From: Bacteroidaceae bacterium
GTDB taxonomy: Bacteria; Bacteroidota; Bacteroidia; Bacteroidales; Bacteroidaceae
Length of the DNA: 39,101 bases
Reading direction: 5' to 3'
Assembly: GCA_017557475.1 (NCBI GenBank)
Contig: JAFYYO010000108.1
Coordinates: forward strand, 1 to 39,101
The notes under the pieces were generated by a model. It was not told the DNA's origin. It searched no databases and worked only from the letters and a program-made list of their open reading frames with translations. Of the stretch, positions 21,001 through 28,445 are shown one piece after another (within the stretch, counting starts at the first letter, position 1; every line of letters begins with the position of its first letter). The position numbers and the translations under genes are program-made.

Positions 21001-21585
21001 GCTACCGAGCGGAATGCAGGCGGCATCTTCGGCTGCAACATGAGCGGAGCAGCCACTCCCATCTTCATCAACTGCTATGTCTCAGGACCCGTGAAGGGCA
21101 AACGAGAGAGCGGGCAGATAACCGGATATGCAGCCAGAGGCTATGCCTACAACTGCTACGGGAGTGGCAGCATCGAGGGCTATTACTATCAGGACATGAG
21201 CGATACGATGCTGCGAGGCAATCCAAATTCCACCAACTGCTATTCTACCTATCCCGACAGGAACGCCACCGTTGTAGACGAGACTCAGGTCAGTGGCGGA
21301 GAACTCTGCTATCTGCTCAATCAGGGGGACAATGAGGATGAGCCCATTTGGTATCAGACACTGGGACTCGACGGGCATCCAGTGCTGAATAACACGCATG
21401 CAGAAATCTTCCTCTTATCCGACGGAAGCTATATAAACTGGGATATGGACATCCTCTCATCACCCTCATGGGCAGAAAAGCATGAGTCTTACTCCACAAT
21501 GGGCCTTCCTATGAAGAAGAACGAGAAAGGCATCCATATCATCCGGACTCGCGAGGGAAAGAGCTACAAAGTGCTGATAAAATAA
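18070..21585 (+). CDS. CotH-kinase family surface protein with duplicated GLUG-type domain
   Basis: A 1171-residue exported protein (signal peptide LGRLFLLFFLCSMLPLQDLQA). Residues about 38-155 look like a discoidin-type beta-sandwich (WIGLDLGSPYVITSVGWRQ ... VRWVAPADT). Residues about 180-570 are a CotH-kinase domain (YELFKKRPYRIKFNDGKS, WTLIPNWRDKSLMRNNVAFE, GNYQLCDQI, GPVWDFDLSMDND). Then come two copies of a ~260-residue GLUG-like domain (FDGQGHxFxxLT, GLFGIVSGG, AYNCY), 271 codons apart. The last ~20 residues (KGIHIIRTREGKSYKVLIK) resemble the end of type IX secretion C-terminal domains. CotH proteins are atypical kinases in spore coat; in Bacteroidetes they occur as surface proteins, often beside glycosidases. 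Role here unknown; attachment or substrate binding is a guess. Confidence 0.82.
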   Translation: MRIETNNNKNIGASRLGRLFLLFFLCSMLPLQDLQADNVGKPLTGTAMSSDENGRSWIGLDLGSPYVITSVGWRQQETSESESVVLGLFEGSNREDFMDAIPLYMIKEKGTVGEFSYAFVRVTRGFRYVRWVAPADTNSSIAEVEFYGYEGEGNDNRFYQLTNLPTLSYHTYSGIEPYDKVHELESEMCIIYDGGTRLQEYPILARERGNGSRYELFKKRPYRIKFNDGKSHHMLRGSSLESPAKAKKWTLIPNWRDKSLMRNNVAFEMSRRLGLCYTPWIQNVDVIVNGQYKGNYQLCDQITVDPNRVEITDMLPDDIDDWSITGGYLMEITSPGGEAYHFSSNYGGIPVDVKSPDADDIVSQQFNYIRDAFNEMESRLWASNYMDATEGYRSRLDLESFLRLFLVGEFAGNNDAMWSIYLYKEREDDLFHFGPVWDFDLSMDNDQRTYPANGKPDWLFNYGSAVDGIRSFVNRILSDPYANERLATIWSDLRESKAFSEDSLWAFVDSLGNVMDESQKLNFTRWDNLDQLLTLQQFAPGTYQGELDIIKNYLKERIRWIDNKLGYAEYEEIDPSDTLFIINSPADLLAFQQAVNRQGLSSLNGRVEADLDLSTISTRLEPIGTSEHPYIGTFDGQGHIFSGLTMSSYANYVGLFGIVSGGATIKNFVLDESCSISGNAFVGIIGGSNGSGIVTMECLGNEGSVTAAAHNAGGIFGCNMGAAATPIFRNCYVTGDVKGDKESGQITGYAAGGQAYNCYASGSIEGYYYQDMSDAMLRGNPTSSNCYSIYPDRNVTVVDETQVASGELCYMLNQGDEQDEPIWYQTLEQDEHPVLQHHLEVTLQEGEYVNKLDFVLSTPQDVINFARLVNTGLPNINGTVTADLDFQDITITPIGTAEFPYVGCFDGQGHTFTNLTIASGSNYTGLFGIVSGGVTIKNFVLDETCSIRGGSYVGIIGGSNGSGTVTMERLGNEGSVTATERNAGGIFGCNMSGAATPIFINCYVSGPVKGKRESGQITGYAARGYAYNCYGSGSIEGYYYQDMSDTMLRGNPNSTNCYSTYPDRNATVVDETQVSGGELCYLLNQGDNEDEPIWYQTLGLDGHPVLNNTHAEIFLLSDGSYINWDMDILSSPSWAEKHESYSTMGLPMKKNEKGIHIIRTREGKSYKVLIK
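19807..20583 (+). repeat. Internal duplication, unit 1 (GLUG-type domain)
   Basis: First copy of a long in-gene direct repeat. Landmarks such as GGCATCGTGAGCGGCGG at 20038 recur 813 bp later. The proteins are near-identical over GLFGIVSGG, GNEGSVTA and SGSIEGYYYQDMSD. Confidence 0.85.
20629..21396 (+). repeat. Internal duplication, unit 2 (GLUG-type domain)
   Basis: Second copy, offset 813 bp (271 codons). The high nucleotide identity in blocks suggests a fairly recent duplication or gene conversion. Confidence 0.85.
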
Positions 21586-21606
21586 ACGCACCTCGTCGGA
21601 TTCTTG

Positions 21607-21686
21607 AAACGCAGGCTGCGATTCGAGAAACGCAAGTTGCATCTGTAGAATCGCAAGCTGCGTTTGTACGAACGCAACTTGCACCC
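21607..21686. repeat. Palindrome array 3 (family A, 21-bp period, 4 units)
   Basis: 17-bp units start at 21607, 21628, 21649 and 21670, with cores CGCAGGCTGCG, CGCAAGTTGCA, CGCAAGCTGCG and CGCAACTTGCA, and 4-nt spacers. It begins 21 bp after the CotH stop, the same distance as array 1 from its gene. Confidence 0.9.
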
Positions 21687-21765
21687 CAGGAATTATTCTG
21701 CCTTCACAGAAGTTCTCTAAAAGAGAAAAAAAAGAAGGATGAGAGAAGAATAAAGAATTATTTTG

Positions 21766-21773
21766 TATCTTTG
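21766..21773 (+). promoter_or_regulatory. -7 box for the rhamnose operon
   Basis: TATCTTTG matches TAnnTTTG, 42 bp before the rhaB ATG. The preceding 21722-21756 is A/G-rich with a weak 7-bp period. No clear -33 TTTG was seen. Confidence 0.65.
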
Positions 21774-21815
21774 TAGCAGAAAAACCGCAATCCGCACGAT
21801 AAAACGATGTAATAT

Positions 21816-23282
21816 ATGAGTGCCACAACCTTTTTCTTTGCCGTTGACTTGGGAGCTACGAGCGGACGCACGATACTAGGCTCCGTCTCCGACGGCAGGC
21901 TCCAGCAACGGGAACTGACGCGCTTTCCGAATCACATCATACAGACCGGAGGACACTTCTACTGGGACATCTATGCCCTCTATCGCGAAATCATCCGCGG
22001 CTTGAAAGTCGTGGCCGACGAAGGCATCCAGTTGACCAGCATCGGCATCGACACCTGGGGCGTGGACTTCGTGTGCGTGGGCAAAGACGGAGGACTGCTT
22101 CGCAATCCCTATTGCTATCGCGACCCGCATACCGAAGGAGCTATGGAGGACTACTTCCGGCTGATTCCAAAGGAGCAGGTTTACGAGAAGACGGGCATCC
22201 AGTTCATGAACTTCAACTCCCTGTTCCAGCTCTCGGCTATGCGCAAACACGGCGACTCTGCTCTGGAAGCTGCCGACAAGATTCTCTTTGTGCCAGATGC
22301 CCTGATGTACATGCTCACCGGCAAGCCCGTCTGCGAGTACACCATCCTGAGCACAAGCCAGATGCTCGACCCTCGCACTAAGCGCATCGACCCCAAACTG
22401 ATTGAGGTCATCGGCCTGAAGGAAGAGCAGTTCGGAAGCTATGTGAACCCCTGCGACACAGTCGGGACGCTCCTGCCAGAGGTGCAGAGGCAGACAGGGC
22501 TCGGCCCCATTCCCGTTGTGGCAGTCGCAGGACACGACACTGGCTCTGCCGTAGCTGCCGTTCCTGCTCAGGACGAACATTATGTCTACCTGAGTTGCGG
22601 CACTTGGAGCCTTCTGGGCATCGAGACTCAAGAAGCCATCATCAACGAGAAGAGCTTCGAGTACAACTTCACGAACGAAGGCGGCATCGAGGGTACGACG
22701 CGCTTCCTGAAGAACATCTGCGGCCTTTGGCTGCTGGAGCGTTGCCGACAAGAATGGACTGATGCTCCTGAGGACGTGAATCAAGTGAACCGCGATGCCA
22801 TGTCGGCCGAGCCTTTCCGTTCGTTCATCAATCCCGACGACCCGCGCTTCGCCAACCCGACAAGCATGGTAAAAGCCATTCAGGAATACTGCAAAGAGAC
22901 TGGTCAACCCGTTCCCGTCACCTATCAACAGATGGCGCGCTGCATCTTCGAAAGTCTTGCTCTGCGCTATCGACAAGTGGTGGATTATCTGCGCAAACTG
23001 GCTCCCTTCCCCATTGAAAGGCTTCATGTCATCGGCGGAGGCACCTACAACCAGTACCTCATGCAGATGGCAGCTAACAGTCTCCAGATGCCGGTACTGA
23101 CCGGACCTGTGGAAGGCACTGCCATCGGCAACATCATGCTGCAGGCAAAGGCAGCTGGGCTGGTAAACGACATACGGGAGATGCGACGCATCATTAGCCA
23201 AAGCATCGAGATGAAGACTTATCTCCCCGAGGACACGGCAGAATGGAACAAAGCATATAACTTATTTACACAAAGAATATGA
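21816..23282 (+). CDS. rhaB: L-rhamnulose kinase
   Basis: A 488-residue cytoplasmic FGGY-family kinase that phosphorylates L-rhamnulose to L-rhamnulose 1-phosphate using ATP. The N-terminal ATP site reads FFAVDLGATSGRTILGSV, the middle has GIDTWGVDFVCVG (sugar site with the catalytic Asp region) and RDPHTEG, and the C-terminal domain has VVAVAGHDTGSAVAA, YLSCGTWSLLG and HVIGGGTYNQYLMQM. Length and motifs are typical of RhaB (rhaK in B. thetaiotaomicron). It opens the four-gene operon, and its stop overlaps the rhaA start by 4 nt (ATGA). No regulator gene is adjacent. Confidence 0.96.
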   Translation: MSATTFFFAVDLGATSGRTILGSVSDGRLQQRELTRFPNHIIQTGGHFYWDIYALYREIIRGLKVVADEGIQLTSIGIDTWGVDFVCVGKDGGLLRNPYCYRDPHTEGAMEDYFRLIPKEQVYEKTGIQFMNFNSLFQLSAMRKHGDSALEAADKILFVPDALMYMLTGKPVCEYTILSTSQMLDPRTKRIDPKLIEVIGLKEEQFGSYVNPCDTVGTLLPEVQRQTGLGPIPVVAVAGHDTGSAVAAVPAQDEHYVYLSCGTWSLLGIETQEAIINEKSFEYNFTNEGGIEGTTRFLKNICGLWLLERCRQEWTDAPEDVNQVNRDAMSAEPFRSFINPDDPRFANPTSMVKAIQEYCKETGQPVPVTYQQMARCIFESLALRYRQVVDYLRKLAPFPIERLHVIGGGTYNQYLMQMAANSLQMPVLTGPVEGTAIGNIMLQAKAAGLVNDIREMRRIISQSIEMKTYLPEDTAEWNKAYNLFTQRI

Positions 23283-24535
23283 AAAGCGAGAACATCACTA
23301 AAGCCTACGAACTGGCGAGAGAACGCTATGCCGAGTTCGGCATCGACACAGAAAAAGTCCTGGCAAAACTGCAAGATTTCCACCTGAGCATGCACTGCTG
23401 GCAGGCCGACGACGTGTCGGGCTTCGAGGTGCAGGCCGGCGCACTCTCCGGCGGCATCCAAAGCACGGGAAACTACCCGGGCAAGGCACGCAACATCGAC
23501 GAACTGCGTAGCGACATCCTCAAGGCAAAGAGCCTCATCCCCGGCAACCATCGCCTGAACCTCCACGAAATCTATGGTGACTTCAAGGGAAAGGTCGTGG
23601 ATCGCGACGAAGTGACTGTGGAGTACTTCCAAAGTTGGATTGAGTGGGGCAAGGAGAACGACACGAAGCTCGACTTCAACAGCACTTCCTTCTCTCATCC
23701 CAAGAGTGGCAACCTGTCGCTGGCAAATCCCGACAAGGGCATACGCGACTTCTGGATAGAGCACACAAAGCGTTGCCGCGAGATTGCCAACGCGATGGGC
23801 GAGGCTCAAGGCAATCCCTGCATCATGAACCTCTGGGTGCACGACGGCTGCAAGGACCAGAGCGTCAACCACTTCCTCTATCGACATTATCTGAAAGACT
23901 CGCTCGACCAGATCTTTGCAAAGCCTCTGCCCATGATGAAGGACTGCATCGAGGGCAAGGTCTTCGGCATTGGACTGGAGAGTTTCACAGTGGGCAGCCA
24001 CGACTTCTACACGGCTTATGCTGCCAAGAACAATAAGATACTGACCATCGACACTGGCCATTACCATCCGACGGAAAGCCCTGCCGACAAGGTAAGCGCC
24101 GTCCTGCAGTTCGTTCCTGAACTGATGCTGCACGTAAGTCGCCCTATTCGTTGGGACAGCGACCACGTTACTTTGATGGACGACCCGACACTGGAACTCT
24201 TCCAGGAAATCGTGCGAGCCCAAGCCATGGACCGCGTGCACTATGGCCTCGACTACTTCGACGGCAGCATCAACCGCGTCGGAGCATACGTCACAGGCTC
24301 GCGTGCCGCTCAAAAATGCATGACGCGTGCCCTATTGGAACCCACAGCACAGATTGCCAAGTACGAGTTGGAAGGCAAGGGCTTCCAGAGTCTCGCCCTG
24401 CTCGAAGAGGCTAAGGCTCTGCCTTGGAATGCCGTCTACGACGAGTTCTGCCAGCGCAACGACGTGCCTGTGGGCAATGCGTTCATCACCGAGGTTGAGA
24501 GATATGAAGCAGACGTAACAAGTAAAAGGGATTAG
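23279..24535 (+). CDS. rhaA: L-rhamnose isomerase
   Basis: A 418-residue cytoplasmic isomerase converting L-rhamnose to L-rhamnulose, aligning end to end with E. coli RhaA (SMHCWQADDVSGFE, GGIQSTGNYPGKARN, GLDFNSTSFSHP-like segment, ESFTVGSHDFYTAYA, DTGHYHPTE, HVSRPIRWDSDHV, YGLDYFDGSINRVGA). The metal-binding His/Asp/Glu residues of the TIM barrel lie in these blocks. It is translationally coupled to rhaB by a 4-nt overlap. Its last codons (KRD, stop) run into a 7-bp repeat tract (24528-24562), so the C-terminal tail is encoded by the repeat. Confidence 0.97.
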   Translation: MKSENITKAYELARERYAEFGIDTEKVLAKLQDFHLSMHCWQADDVSGFEVQAGALSGGIQSTGNYPGKARNIDELRSDILKAKSLIPGNHRLNLHEIYGDFKGKVVDRDEVTVEYFQSWIEWGKENDTKLDFNSTSFSHPKSGNLSLANPDKGIRDFWIEHTKRCREIANAMGEAQGNPCIMNLWVHDGCKDQSVNHFLYRHYLKDSLDQIFAKPLPMMKDCIEGKVFGIGLESFTVGSHDFYTAYAAKNNKILTIDTGHYHPTESPADKVSAVLQFVPELMLHVSRPIRWDSDHVTLMDDPTLELFQEIVRAQAMDRVHYGLDYFDGSINRVGAYVTGSRAAQKCMTRALLEPTAQIAKYELEGKGFQSLALLEEAKALPWNAVYDEFCQRNDVPVGNAFITEVERYEADVTSKRD

Positions 24536-24562
24536 AGATTAGGGAATAGGGATTAAGGATTA
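24528..24562. repeat. Heptad tract between rhaA and rhaT (GGGATTA type)
   Basis: Five 7-mers start at 24528, 24535, 24542, 24549 and 24556; units 1 and 4 are GGGATTA. It covers the rhaA stop codon and nearly all of the rhaA-rhaT gap, ending 5 bp before the rhaT ATG. Confidence 0.9.
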
Positions 24563-24567
24563 TAACT

Positions 24568-25590
24568 ATGATTGCACTTGGATTACTCATCATAGCTGTC
24601 GGAGCGTTTTGTCAGTCGAGCAGCTATGTCCCCATCAACCGCATCAAGCAGTGGAGTTGGGAAAGTTACTGGATTGTGCAGGGCATCTTTGCCTGGCTGC
24701 TGTTCCCCCTGCTGGGAGCCTGGCTGGCTGTACCGGAAGGGCATTCTCTCTTTGAACTCTTCACTGCCGACCAGTCAACGAGCATCTGGATGACCATCTT
24801 CTTCGGCATCCTTTGGGGAATAGGCGGACTGACATTTGGTCTCTCGATGCGCTACCTGGGCGTCGCTCTCGGGCAAAGCATTGCGTTAGGAACGTGTGCA
24901 GCCCTCGGCACCATCATGGGGCCGGTGCTTCTAAACACCTTCTTCCCTGAGCTGAATGCACTGGAGTCGCTCACTTATGCCGTCATCCTCGGCGTCGTAG
25001 TGACGCTCATCGGCATCGGCATCATCGGTATTGCGGGCAGCAAGAGAAGCAAAGAACAAGAAGGAAGCAACGAAGCCATCAAAGACTTCAACTTCCCAAA
25101 AGGACTGGCCATCGCCTTGTTGGCAGGTTTCATGAGCGGCTGCTTTAACGTAGGACTGGAGTTCGGGAAAAGCATACACTTTGCTGAGACACCCGATATG
25201 TTCAAGACCTTGCCTGCCACCTTGCTCGTAACATTGGGAGGCTTCCTCACGAATGCCATCTACTGCTTCTACCAGAACACGAAGAACAAGACGTGGGACG
25301 ACTACCGCAAAACCTCGGTATGGGGCAACAACTTGTTCTTCTGTGCATTAGCCGGTGTGCTGTGGTACAGTCAGTTCTTCGGTCTGTCACTTGGACGCAG
25401 CTTCTTCGAGGCAGGCGGCACGATGGACACACTCTCCTTCTGCATCCTTATGGCACTCAACGTGACGTTCAGCAACGTCTGGGGCATCATCCTGAAGGAA
25501 TGGAAAGGATGCTCCAAGAAGACCATTGCTGTGCTCGTCTGCGGCATCATCGTTCTTATCTTCAGCACTTTTGTGCCTCAATTGCTTTAA
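24568..25590 (+). CDS. rhaT: L-rhamnose:proton symporter
   Basis: A 340-residue inner-membrane permease with about ten hydrophobic helices, of the RhaT branch of the drug/metabolite transporter superfamily. Recognisable blocks are SSYVPINRIKQWSWESYW, WGIGGLTFGLSMRYLGVALGQ, GFMSGCFNVGLEFGKSI and FFGLSLGRSFFEAGGTMDTL. It imports rhamnose released by the neighbouring secreted enzymes. A Lys/Ser/Glu-rich loop (GSKRSKEQEGSNEA) in the middle is the cytoplasmic linker. The stop is 1 bp from the rhaD start; the gap to rhaA is filled by a heptad tract. Confidence 0.95.
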   Translation: MIALGLLIIAVGAFCQSSSYVPINRIKQWSWESYWIVQGIFAWLLFPLLGAWLAVPEGHSLFELFTADQSTSIWMTIFFGILWGIGGLTFGLSMRYLGVALGQSIALGTCAALGTIMGPVLLNTFFPELNALESLTYAVILGVVVTLIGIGIIGIAGSKRSKEQEGSNEAIKDFNFPKGLAIALLAGFMSGCFNVGLEFGKSIHFAETPDMFKTLPATLLVTLGGFLTNAIYCFYQNTKNKTWDDYRKTSVWGNNLFFCALAGVLWYSQFFGLSLGRSFFEAGGTMDTLSFCILMALNVTFSNVWGIILKEWKGCSKKTIAVLVCGIIVLIFSTFVPQLL

Positions 25591-25591
25591 C

Positions 25592-26413
25592 ATGAACAGT
25601 ATTCTTGATTCGCGTCCTGCCCTGCGAGCCGTCATCGACCAAGTGGCAGAAGTCACAGCCTACCTTTGGCAGAAAGGATGGGCAGAGCGTAACGGCGGCA
25701 ACATTACGGTGAACATCACGGAACACATTGACGAGGAGATCGCCTCGATGCCCGCCATCGCACCCGTCAAGCAGATAGGCAAGACACTTCCATCCTTGCT
25801 AGGAAAGTACTTCTACGTAAAGGGAACAGGCAAGCGCATGCGTGACCTTGCACGTAAGCCCATGCAGAACGGAGCCATCATACGTATCTGTCCCGACTGC
25901 GCATCGTATGAAATCATTGCCGACGAGCCAGTCCTGCCCACCAGCGAACTGCCCTCGCATCTTGTGCTACAGAACTATCTTCTCGAAACAGGCAGTTCTT
26001 ACAAGGCCACACTCCACACTCATCCCATCGAGTTGGTAGCCATGAGTCACAACAAACGCTTCCTTTGCCCTGGGGAGATGACTCGTGTGCTCTGGTCGAT
26101 GATACCGGAGACACTGGCCTTTGCACCGCTTGGCATCGGCATCGTGCCGTACAAGTTGCCTGGAAGCGTCGAGTTGGCAGAAGCGACACTGGAGCAGATA
26201 AAGGAGCACGATGTTGTGCTGTGGGAGAAACACGGCACGCTGGCAGTGGGCCAAGACATCATGGATGCCTTCGACCAGACCGACGTGCTCTGCAAAGCTG
26301 CAAACATCTACATGTGTGCCAGAGCTATGGGATTTGAACCCGACGGCATGACGCCAGAAGCTGTACGCGAAGTCCAACAGGTCTTCAACCTACCTTCGAA
26401 AAGAATCTGCTGA
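25592..26413 (+). CDS. rhaD: Rhamnulose-1-phosphate aldolase
   Basis: A 273-residue cytoplasmic class II aldolase that splits L-rhamnulose 1-phosphate into DHAP and L-lactaldehyde. The ATG at 25592 is chosen because it follows the rhaT stop by 1 bp and gives the family N-terminus; the upstream in-frame ATG at 25526 lies deep in rhaT. Motifs: ERNGGNITVNI (phosphate loop), HTHPIELVAMSH (two zinc-binding His), and LWEKHGTLAVG (third zinc His). No lactaldehyde oxidoreductase gene follows, unlike the B. thetaiotaomicron rhamnose cluster, so that step must be encoded elsewhere. Confidence 0.95.
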   Translation: MNSILDSRPALRAVIDQVAEVTAYLWQKGWAERNGGNITVNITEHIDEEIASMPAIAPVKQIGKTLPSLLGKYFYVKGTGKRMRDLARKPMQNGAIIRICPDCASYEIIADEPVLPTSELPSHLVLQNYLLETGSSYKATLHTHPIELVAMSHNKRFLCPGEMTRVLWSMIPETLAFAPLGIGIVPYKLPGSVELAEATLEQIKEHDVVLWEKHGTLAVGQDIMDAFDQTDVLCKAANIYMCARAMGFEPDGMTPEAVREVQQVFNLPSKRIC

Positions 26414-26416
26414 CTT

Positions 26417-26451
26417 TTTTCCCTTTCCTCTTTCCATTCTCACTTTATTGT
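26417..26451. repeat. Possible heptad tract upstream of sufC (TTTCCNN type)
   Basis: Pyrimidine-rich DNA can be read as five 7-mers (starts 26417, 26424, 26431, 26438, 26445) of TTTCCnn type. It is weaker than the other tracts because base composition alone gives partial periodicity. It includes the putative -33 element of the sufC promoter. Confidence 0.4.
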
Positions 26452-26461
26452 CGTACCTTTG
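26431..26461 (+). promoter_or_regulatory. sufCDS promoter
   Basis: TTTC (26431-26434) is spaced 19 bp from TACCTTTG (26454-26461), a near match to the Bacteroidetes TTTG-N19-TAnnTTTG pattern, 20 bp before the sufC ATG. sufCDS therefore has its own promoter apart from sufB. Confidence 0.7.
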
Positions 26462-26481
26462 CGCCTGAATTAAAGAATGCT

Positions 26482-27234
26482 ATGCTTAAGATAGAGAACC
26501 TACATGCCAGCATCAATGGCAAAGAGATACTGAAGGGCATCAACCTGACCGTCAAAGATGGCGAGATACATGCTGTGATGGGACTCAACGGTGCAGGCAA
26601 GAGCACGCTCTCCAATGTCATCGTCGGGCATCCTGCCTACGAAGTGACACAGGGCAGTATCTCCTTCAACGGCAAGGACTTGCTGTCGCTCAAGCCGGAA
26701 GAGCGTGCCCACGAAGGCATCTTCCTTAGTTTCCAACAACCGGTCGAAATACCAGGCGTCTCGATGGTCAACTTCATGCGCGCAGCCCTGAATGCCAAAC
26801 GCAAATATCAAGGCCTCGAGCCCATGCCGGCAGGCGACTTCCTCAAGCTCATGAGGGAGAAGAGAAGCATAGTGGAACTCGACAGCAAGCTCACGAGCCG
26901 CAGTGTGAACGAAGGTTTCTCGGGTGGAGAGAAGAAGCGAAACGAGATATTCCAGATGGCGATGCTCGAACCGACCCTGACCATCTTGGATGAAACGGAC
27001 AGTGGACTCGACGTGGATGCTCTCAGGGTTGTGGCTGAAGGCTTCAACAAGCTGCGTCGGCCCGAGTCGAGTGCCATTGTCATCACCCACTATCAACGTC
27101 TGCTCGACTATCTGAAGCCGGATGTCGTGCATGTGCTCATCGATGGCCGCATCGTCAAGACAGGCGATCCCGAATTGGCTGTCGAGATTGAAAACCGAGG
27201 CTTCGATTGGATAAAGGAGGAGGCAGGACTGTGA
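26482..27234 (+). CDS. sufC: SufC, Fe-S assembly ATPase
   Basis: A 250-residue cytoplasmic ABC-type ATPase that drives conformational change in the SufBC2D scaffold. It has Walker A GLNGAGKST (about 34-42), Q-loop LSFQQPVEIPGV, ABC signature GFSGGEKKRNEI, Walker B and D-loop LTILDETDSGLDVDAL and switch His in IVITHYQR. There are no membrane segments, as expected for SufC. It is preceded by its own promoter, 68 bp after rhaD, and overlaps sufD by 4 nt. Its partner sufB is about 26 kb upstream in the same orientation. Confidence 0.97.
   Translation: MLKIENLHASINGKEILKGINLTVKDGEIHAVMGLNGAGKSTLSNVIVGHPAYEVTQGSISFNGKDLLSLKPEERAHEGIFLSFQQPVEIPGVSMVNFMRAALNAKRKYQGLEPMPAGDFLKLMREKRSIVELDSKLTSRSVNEGFSGGEKKRNEIFQMAMLEPTLTILDETDSGLDVDALRVVAEGFNKLRRPESSAIVITHYQRLLDYLKPDVVHVLIDGRIVKTGDPELAVEIENRGFDWIKEEAGL
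27214..27223 (+). promoter_or_regulatory. Strong Shine-Dalgarno deciding the sufD GTG start
   Basis: AAGGAGGAGG ends 7 nt before the GTG at 27231. A match this strong is uncommon in Bacteroidetes leaders and supports GTG rather than the upstream TTG at 27207. Confidence 0.7.
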
Positions 27235-28445
27235 ATGCCGAGAAGCAGTACATAGACTTCTACGGCGAGGTACGCGAGACGATTGTTTCTCGCAGCCCGG
27301 CCGAGATGAATGACTGTCGTGAGAAAGCTCTGCAGACATTCTCTTCGCAGGGTTTCCCCTCGCAGAAGGTAGAAAGATACCGTTATGCGAAGGTCGATGC
27401 AGACTTCTCGCCCAACTACGGCATCGCACTTACGCCGCTTGCCGGACCCTTGCCCCCCTACTGCTTCCGCCTTGCTGATGCCGAGCCTCACGCACGCGTA
27501 TTATATAATAAGGTAGCGGACGAGACCGACAGCATCGTGGCGCTCAACACGATGCTCTGTGTCGACACGCTTGTTGTGCATGTGCCTAAGGGCGTACACG
27601 TCGAGCATCCAATACAGATCAGCAACATCCTCAAAGGCGAACAGGACACGATGGTCAGCCGCCGCATCCTCATCGTAATGGACGAGATGGCAGAGGCCAA
27701 CATCATCATCACCGACCGTGCAGCCTCGCAAAGCCGTTTCCTGACGAATCAGGTCATTGAGGTCGTAATGAACGACGGCTCGCATCTCAGCCTTTATGAG
27801 GTGGAAGAGACGCATCTCCTTTGCACCCGCTATGGCAGCGTCTTCGTGCAGCAGGGCAAGAACAGCAGTCTTCATCACACCAGCCTGACACTCTTCAACG
27901 GACACACTCGCAACCGTCTTGATGTCCGTCTGCAAGGCGAAGGCAGCGAGGTGACTGCCAACGGCTGCGTGATTGCCGATAAGATGCAGCGTGTGGACAA
28001 CAATACGCTCATCGACCATCAGGCTTCTTCCTGCCAAAGCAACGAACTTTACAAGTACGTACTCGACGATAGTGCCGTCGGCGCCTTTGCCGGTAAGGTT
28101 TTGGTTCGCAAGGGTGCACAGAAGACCAACAGCAAGGAGACGAACGCCAACCTGTGTGCCACGAAGTCGGCTCGCATGTACTCTCAGCCGATGCTCGAGA
28201 TTTATGCTGACGACGTGCAATGCAGCCACGGCAGCACCGTCGGGCAAATGGACGAAGCGGCACTCTTTTATATGCGTCAGCGAGGCATCGACGAGAAGGA
28301 AGCTCGCCTGCTCCTCAAGACGGCATTCATTACCGAAGTCATCGAAACCATTCCCCTCGAATCGCTCCGCGACCGCTTGCATGTGGTGGTGGACAAGCGC
28401 CTAAGGGGCGAATTAAGCAAATGCGAAGGATGCAAACTCTGTTGA
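27231..28445 (+). CDS. sufD: SufD, Fe-S assembly scaffold subunit
   Basis: A 404-residue cytoplasmic beta-helix protein, partner of SufB in the SufBC2D complex. The GTG at 27231 overlaps the sufC stop (GTGA) and follows a strong ribosome-binding site; an in-frame TTG at 27207 is the alternative. The C-terminal SufB/SufD core is clear: HTSLTLFNGHTRNRLDV, SNELYKYVLDDSAVGAFAGK, QKTNSKETNANLCA, DDVQCSHGSTVGQMDEAALFYMRQRGI. The N-terminal helical domain is less conserved. The 3' end overlaps the likely sufS start by 16-25 nt, and a palindromic element starts at its stop codon. Confidence 0.95.
   Translation: MNAEKQYIDFYGEVRETIVSRSPAEMNDCREKALQTFSSQGFPSQKVERYRYAKVDADFSPNYGIALTPLAGPLPPYCFRLADAEPHARVLYNKVADETDSIVALNTMLCVDTLVVHVPKGVHVEHPIQISNILKGEQDTMVSRRILIVMDEMAEANIIITDRAASQSRFLTNQVIEVVMNDGSHLSLYEVEETHLLCTRYGSVFVQQGKNSSLHHTSLTLFNGHTRNRLDVRLQGEGSEVTANGCVIADKMQRVDNNTLIDHQASSCQSNELYKYVLDDSAVGAFAGKVLVRKGAQKTNSKETNANLCATKSARMYSQPMLEIYADDVQCSHGSTVGQMDEAALFYMRQRGIDEKEARLLLKTAFITEVIETIPLESLRDRLHVVVDKRLRGELSKCEGCKLC

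Noticed and set aside
21876..23201. 441-codon minus-strand ORF
   Set aside because: Antisense to rhaB, which is unambiguous; typical shadow ORF in GC-rich-third-position DNA.
25039..25076. Possible heptad tract in the rhaT cytoplasmic loop
   Set aside because: The AAG-rich DNA has weak 7-bp periodicity, but the segment is a normal charged linker and A/G richness explains it.
25526..25591. Upstream start for rhaD
   Set aside because: It would place 22 non-homologous residues inside rhaT; ATG 25592 gives the family N-terminus with 1-bp gene spacing.
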